From assembly GCA_947483455.1 (NCBI GenBank), contig CANKNK010000042.1:1-9678 (forward strand): a stretch of 9,678 bases of DNA, read 5' to 3'. Of the stretch, positions 7,121-9,678 are shown one piece after another (position 1 is the first letter of the stretch; each line of letters starts with the position of its first letter). The notes below the pieces were generated by a model. It had not been told where the DNA came from. It saw nothing but the letters and a program-made list of their open reading frames with translations, and ran no database searches. This DNA comes from Comamonadaceae bacterium. Lineage in GTDB: Bacteria > Pseudomonadota > Gammaproteobacteria > Burkholderiales > Burkholderiaceae_C. The position numbers and the translations under genes are program-made.

Positions 7121-8487
7121 TAGCGATCCTCTTCAATCATCGAAAGCTGTAATCTGACGACGGCTCCTCCGGCCGAGCCATTGGCGATTAGCAGGCTGCC
7201 ACCGTGGTTTTTAGCGACCTCTTCGACAAAAGCCAAGCCGAAGCCGGTCGACCCCCATTCGGAGACCCCTCTCATAGGTGATGAGGAGGTCTTCGAAAAC
7301 CCGGGCCCGCTATCAATTACTGAGAGCAGCAAGTCATGGCCTTCGACGGTTGCCGACAGACGTATCTCCTTCACTGGCGAATCCCTCACCGCCAGGTTTG
7401 CATTGTCCAGAAGATTGACGATGGCTCGCGAAAGCCGTATCTGGTTGATGTGGATCCGCTTGGCGAGCACCGAATCGTCGGCAGAGACGGTGACCGAATG
7501 TCGCCAGTCGAAAGCGCTTATTTGGCTCAGAACGTACTCGAAGAGCGCCGACACTGGAACACATTGCCGCGCCTCTTCCCTCAGTAATTCATTGATCATC
7601 TGGTTCATATTAGCGCCGCTCCCTGAGATCCGTTCGGCATAGCGCCGCAGGTCTCCTGGCGGCAGGCTGTCGGCGATCACATCTGCCATCCCGAGGATGG
7701 TGGTCAACGGACGTGCAAGGTCATGGACCAGTTGTTGGACTTCTCGATGGCTCCGGATCCGGATCGCGTCTTCGCGCAGCGCGGCGATTTCAAGATCCCG
7801 TTCCCGGATCTTCTTCAGGTTCGCATCGCGTTGGCTCGCTCCAACTAAAAGCGCGGCGGCCGCCACTCCGCCGGCTGCCGCCGAGAAGAACATGCCAAAT
7901 GAAAGCGCGTCCAGCACCCAGCCCCAGTCCGCTACCACGGCGAACTCTTTCACGGCCGAAGACAGTTCCCCGCCGCCAAAGCCCCAGTGCGACAACATCG
8001 GGGCAAGGTCCAGCCATTGGACAGCGAATACCAGTAGCGCAATGACGACCAGCCGGGCGATCCAGCCTTTGACTTCGCGCGTCGTCATCTGCATGACGAC
8101 GACCGTGACGATGCTGAACACTGCGGGTGCGCCAAAATGCAAGGTGAGGCCACCCTGCACCTGGGAGAGTAGCGCGTAGCAGCACGGGACGCCCACCAGC
8201 GGCACCAGCCAGGGAAAATACCTCCATCGGCTCGATAGGTGACTCAGGCTCTCGCCCAGGTTGAACCAACCGACATAAAGGAAGACCGCACGCAGGGTAT
8301 TGAGGCTCACCAAAGTGGTTGCCGAGGCCAGCAGATATCGGCCATCGTCGTGCAGCGCGAATCGTTCCAAGTAATAGAAGATAGCACTAACTTTAATTTG
8401 CAGAGTCGCCATCCAGGCGCCGATGCAGACCGTGCCGACGGCCAGCGTGCGACGCATCCGCCACTGAACGTGGTCGATCTCAGTCAT
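7120..8487 (-). CDS. Polytopic membrane sensor histidine kinase
   Basis: The protein has 455 residues. The first about 216 contain roughly six hydrophobic segments (near 16-38, 52-74, 92-109, 118-134, 143-161 and 190-216) joined by short loops, so the sensor is membrane-embedded with no large periplasmic domain and no PAS. A charged helix (219-250) leads to the H-box HDLARPLTTI with His255. The ATPase domain shows the N-box NLLDNAN (358-364), the G1 box DSGPGF (392-397) and the G2 box GSTGFGLAF (412-420). All catalytic motifs look intact, so it should autophosphorylate and pass the phosphate to Asp53 of the coupled regulator. ATG 8487 has a good GGAGGG site about 9 bases upstream. CitB-type regulators usually partner CitA/DcuS kinases with periplasmic PAS domains; this one differs. 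The signal is unknown; the adjacent secreted protein is a candidate partner. Confidence 0.93.
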   Translation of the reverse strand: MTEIDHVQWRMRRTLAVGTVCIGAWMATLQIKVSAIFYYLERFALHDDGRYLLASATTLVSLNTLRAVFLYVGWFNLGESLSHLSSRWRYFPWLVPLVGVPCCYALLSQVQGGLTLHFGAPAVFSIVTVVVMQMTTREVKGWIARLVVIALLVFAVQWLDLAPMLSHWGFGGGELSSAVKEFAVVADWGWVLDALSFGMFFSAAAGGVAAAALLVGASQRDANLKKIRERDLEIAALREDAIRIRSHREVQQLVHDLARPLTTILGMADVIADSLPPGDLRRYAERISGSGANMNQMINELLREEARQCVPVSALFEYVLSQISAFDWRHSVTVSADDSVLAKRIHINQIRLSRAIVNLLDNANLAVRDSPVKEIRLSATVEGHDLLLSVIDSGPGFSKTSSSPMRGVSEWGSTGFGLAFVEEVAKNHGGSLLIANGSAGGAVVRLQLSMIEEDR

Positions 8488-8526
8488 CGCAGGTTACCCT
8501 CCGGTTCTCCTTAGCAAGCGCGGACG

Positions 8527-8545
8527 GGCGTCGGCCGGCGACGCC
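8527..8545 (-). promoter_or_regulatory. Intercistronic hairpin between DUF6305 and kinase genes
   Basis: GGCGTCG (8527-8533) and CGACGCC (8539-8545) form a perfect, very GC-rich 7-bp stem with a 5-base loop. On the minus strand it starts 6 bases after the DUF6305 stop codon. No T-run follows, so full termination is unlikely. Partial attenuation, or protection of the upstream mRNA 3' end, would give more of the secreted protein than of the kinase and regulator. Confidence 0.5.
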
Positions 8546-8550
8546 ACATT

Positions 8551-9096
8551 TCACTTCACGCCCCAGTCTTCAAGGGTCGCTCCCAGGACCGGCACGGTGG
8601 CGCGCGGCGTTTCGACTTCGGTTAAGGTCGCGCCGGGTGATCGGCCCCTGGCGAAGATTCCGTCGAGGTTGCCTGAGGCGACGACGATCAATCTGTCGGC
8701 AAACCCTGTGGTGGCTTCGATGAAGGTGTCGGTCAGTTCGCCGCGGCGGCGCGCCCCACCGATATGCATCAGCACCACACGTATGCCTCTCTTGCGGGCT
8801 TCTTGCAGCAGCAGCCTAGCACGCAATCGTTCCTGTTCCAAGGTGACGCCGGCGGCGCCGAGCCCCTTGGAACTGCCGCCAACGACCACAATGATTGCTT
8901 TCTGCGTGCCCAATGCCTGGGCCGAAAAGACCGAGTCATAGCCCGGATCGATCGCCATCCCTTTCATCAGGACCTTGACCATCATGGCGTCCGAACTCTG
9001 TCCAACCGAGGTGATCGTGACATCCTCAGCCCAAGCGGCGGTCGCAACCACAAGGCCGCCAAGGGCCATCAGGAAGTCAGCAACTAGATGTTTCAA
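8551..9096 (-). CDS. Secreted DUF6305-type protein
   Basis: The 181-residue product starts with a clear Sec signal peptide (MKHLVADFLMALGGLVVATA, cleavage after AWA near residue 23), so it is predicted periplasmic. The mature part has VVVGGSSKGLGAAGV, a helix, GIRVVLMHIGGARRRGELTDTFI and ADRLIVVASGNLDG. I recognise this as the pattern of the DUF6305 family from memory; no search was run. The family has no established function; the alternating strands and glycine loops suggest a Rossmann-like fold that might bind a small ligand. The start is TTG (9094-9096), not ATG. An in-frame TAA lies 15 bases upstream with no other start between, and GGGAG sits 6 bases before the TTG. It is the first gene of a unit with the kinase 63 bases downstream and the coupled regulator, which suggests a role in signal perception. 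Confidence 0.8.
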   Translation of the reverse strand: MKHLVADFLMALGGLVVATAAWAEDVTITSVGQSSDAMMVKVLMKGMAIDPGYDSVFSAQALGTQKAIIVVVGGSSKGLGAAGVTLEQERLRARLLLQEARKRGIRVVLMHIGGARRRGELTDTFIEATTGFADRLIVVASGNLDGIFARGRSPGATLTEVETPRATVPVLGATLEDWGVK

Positions 9097-9498
9097 CGAG
9101 CACTCCCAGCCTTATTGCTCAGTCGCCATAGAAGGACTCTACGGATATGAGTGGCGCCAACATAGCAACCAACAACGCCTACCCCGGTCAGAACCTTGAT
9201 CTACGCCAGTACCACCACGAGCACCGCGTCACACACCCAGTCTTGCGGGCCGCTCAATGCATCATTGCGCCGATGCTGCGACTGAAAAATTCCTTGCAAC
9301 GCACTAGCAGCCATTAGAAGCTTCGCGCCATGCACTTCCTGAAAACAGGGCAGAGGCTGCGCCACAGCGTCATCCGTGTTCGCGGCCTCCCGTTGTACGG
9401 TCTCACATTTTTTTGACCATCCTGGCTGTGGCGCCTCACCTTTTCTGCCAACGGATTTTATTGAGCCATAAGCCGGTTATTTGGGCGCGTCAAAAAAA
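9097..9498. other. About 400-base region without a recognisable gene
   Basis: This gap separates the TonB receptor stop from the DUF6305 start and must hold the promoter of the DUF6305-kinase-regulator unit, but I see no convincing -35/-10 pair. It contains the inverted repeat GCGCCACAG (9359-9367) / CTGTGGCGC (9426-9434) with a 58-base spacer that includes a 7-T run (9408-9414). A minus-strand frame is open from 9476 to TAG at 9201-9203, but it has no good start and no known motif. The T-run just after the TonB receptor stop (A-run 9492-9498 on the plus strand) has no clear hairpin in front of it. Confidence 0.4.
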
Positions 9499-9678
9499 TT
9501 ATAGGGCGCGCGATATTTGGACGTACACAAAGCGGCCAATCGCATCATGCAAGGCACCGTTAAAGCCATAGTTTGCGGTCGTGACTGGAGGTGCCTTGTC
9601 GAACAGATTGCGCGCACCGATGCGGAATTCGGCTTCGCTGAGCCAGCTGCCATCCTTGGGGCTGCGCAACTGGGCAAA
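9499..9678 (-). CDS. TonB-dependent outer membrane receptor, C-terminal fragment (cut by window edge)
   Basis: The last 59 codons of a minus-strand gene enter from the right edge and stop at TAA 9499-9501. They read as the end of a TonB-dependent receptor barrel. FRIGARNLFDKAPP is the classic last-but-one strand and turn (GxxNLFDxxPP), and GRFVYVQISRAL is the closing strand that anchors the barrel in the outer membrane. These receptors import siderophore-iron, cobalamin, sugars or other large nutrients using TonB energy; the substrate cannot be told from the C-terminus. Another minus-strand frame over the same bases is a shadow. The gene is upstream of, and parallel to, the DUF6305-kinase-regulator unit, but 400 bases away, so a shared transcript is not assured. 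Confidence 0.85.
   Translation of the reverse strand, partial: FAQLRSPKDGSWLSEAEFRIGARNLFDKAPPVTTANYGFNGALHDAIGRFVYVQISRAL

Noticed and set aside
7697..8269. Plus- and minus-strand frames of 110-160 codons inside the kinase gene
   Set aside because: Shadows of the kinase reading frame in other frames; composition is Arg/Ser/Pro-rich noise.
9201..9476. 91-codon open minus-strand frame in the gap before the DUF6305 gene
   Set aside because: No start codon in the first two thirds, no Shine-Dalgarno and no recognised family; length is within chance.

Overview
The window looks like a chromosomal stretch from a betaproteobacterium of the order Burkholderiales, probably Comamonadaceae. The evidence is the GC-rich housekeeping genes: an ETF:ubiquinone oxidoreductase, a type II 3-hydroxyacyl-CoA dehydrogenase-like SDR, and a tRNA-Val(GAC) with encoded CCA. 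The genus is an inference from protein style only; no search could be run.

Layout. (1) 1-3115 is an ordinary GC-rich block read on the minus strand: the N-terminal part of a B12-binding/radical-SAM-like protein cut by the left edge, ETF-QO, an intergenic gap holding a clear Rho-independent terminator, and the SDR. ETF-QO and the SDR both fit acyl-CoA/branched-chain amino acid oxidation. (2) 3344-3420 is tRNA-Val(GAC) on the plus strand. It is followed by short hairpins and a minus-strand stretch (3465-3764) that reads like a broken coding remnant. (3) 3765-4388 (minus) is a small SAM-dependent methyltransferase. (4) 4389-6479 is visibly AT-richer and accessory in character: the C-terminal two thirds of a Doc/Fic toxin without its N-terminus or antitoxin, a VOC (glyoxalase-fold) protein behind an imperfect inverted repeat, and an exported dienelactone-hydrolase-like alpha/beta hydrolase. 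(5) 6488-9096 (minus) returns to GC-rich sequence and holds a compact three-gene unit: a secreted DUF6305-type protein, a polytopic membrane histidine kinase and a CitB-like response regulator. (6) After about 400 bases without a gene, the right edge carries the last 59 codons of a TonB-dependent receptor (minus).

How the genes work together. The most system-like part is region 5. A predicted exported protein is encoded first, then, after a strong intercistronic hairpin, a kinase with about six membrane helices and no obvious periplasmic or PAS domain, then a translationally coupled regulator with a receiver and a winged-helix-like output domain. A reasonable but unproven model is that the exported protein, or something it binds, informs the membrane kinase. 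Region 4 looks like residue of horizontal gene flow next to a tRNA gene. No integrase, intact mobile element, CRISPR array or direct repeat of the tRNA 3' end was found in the window.
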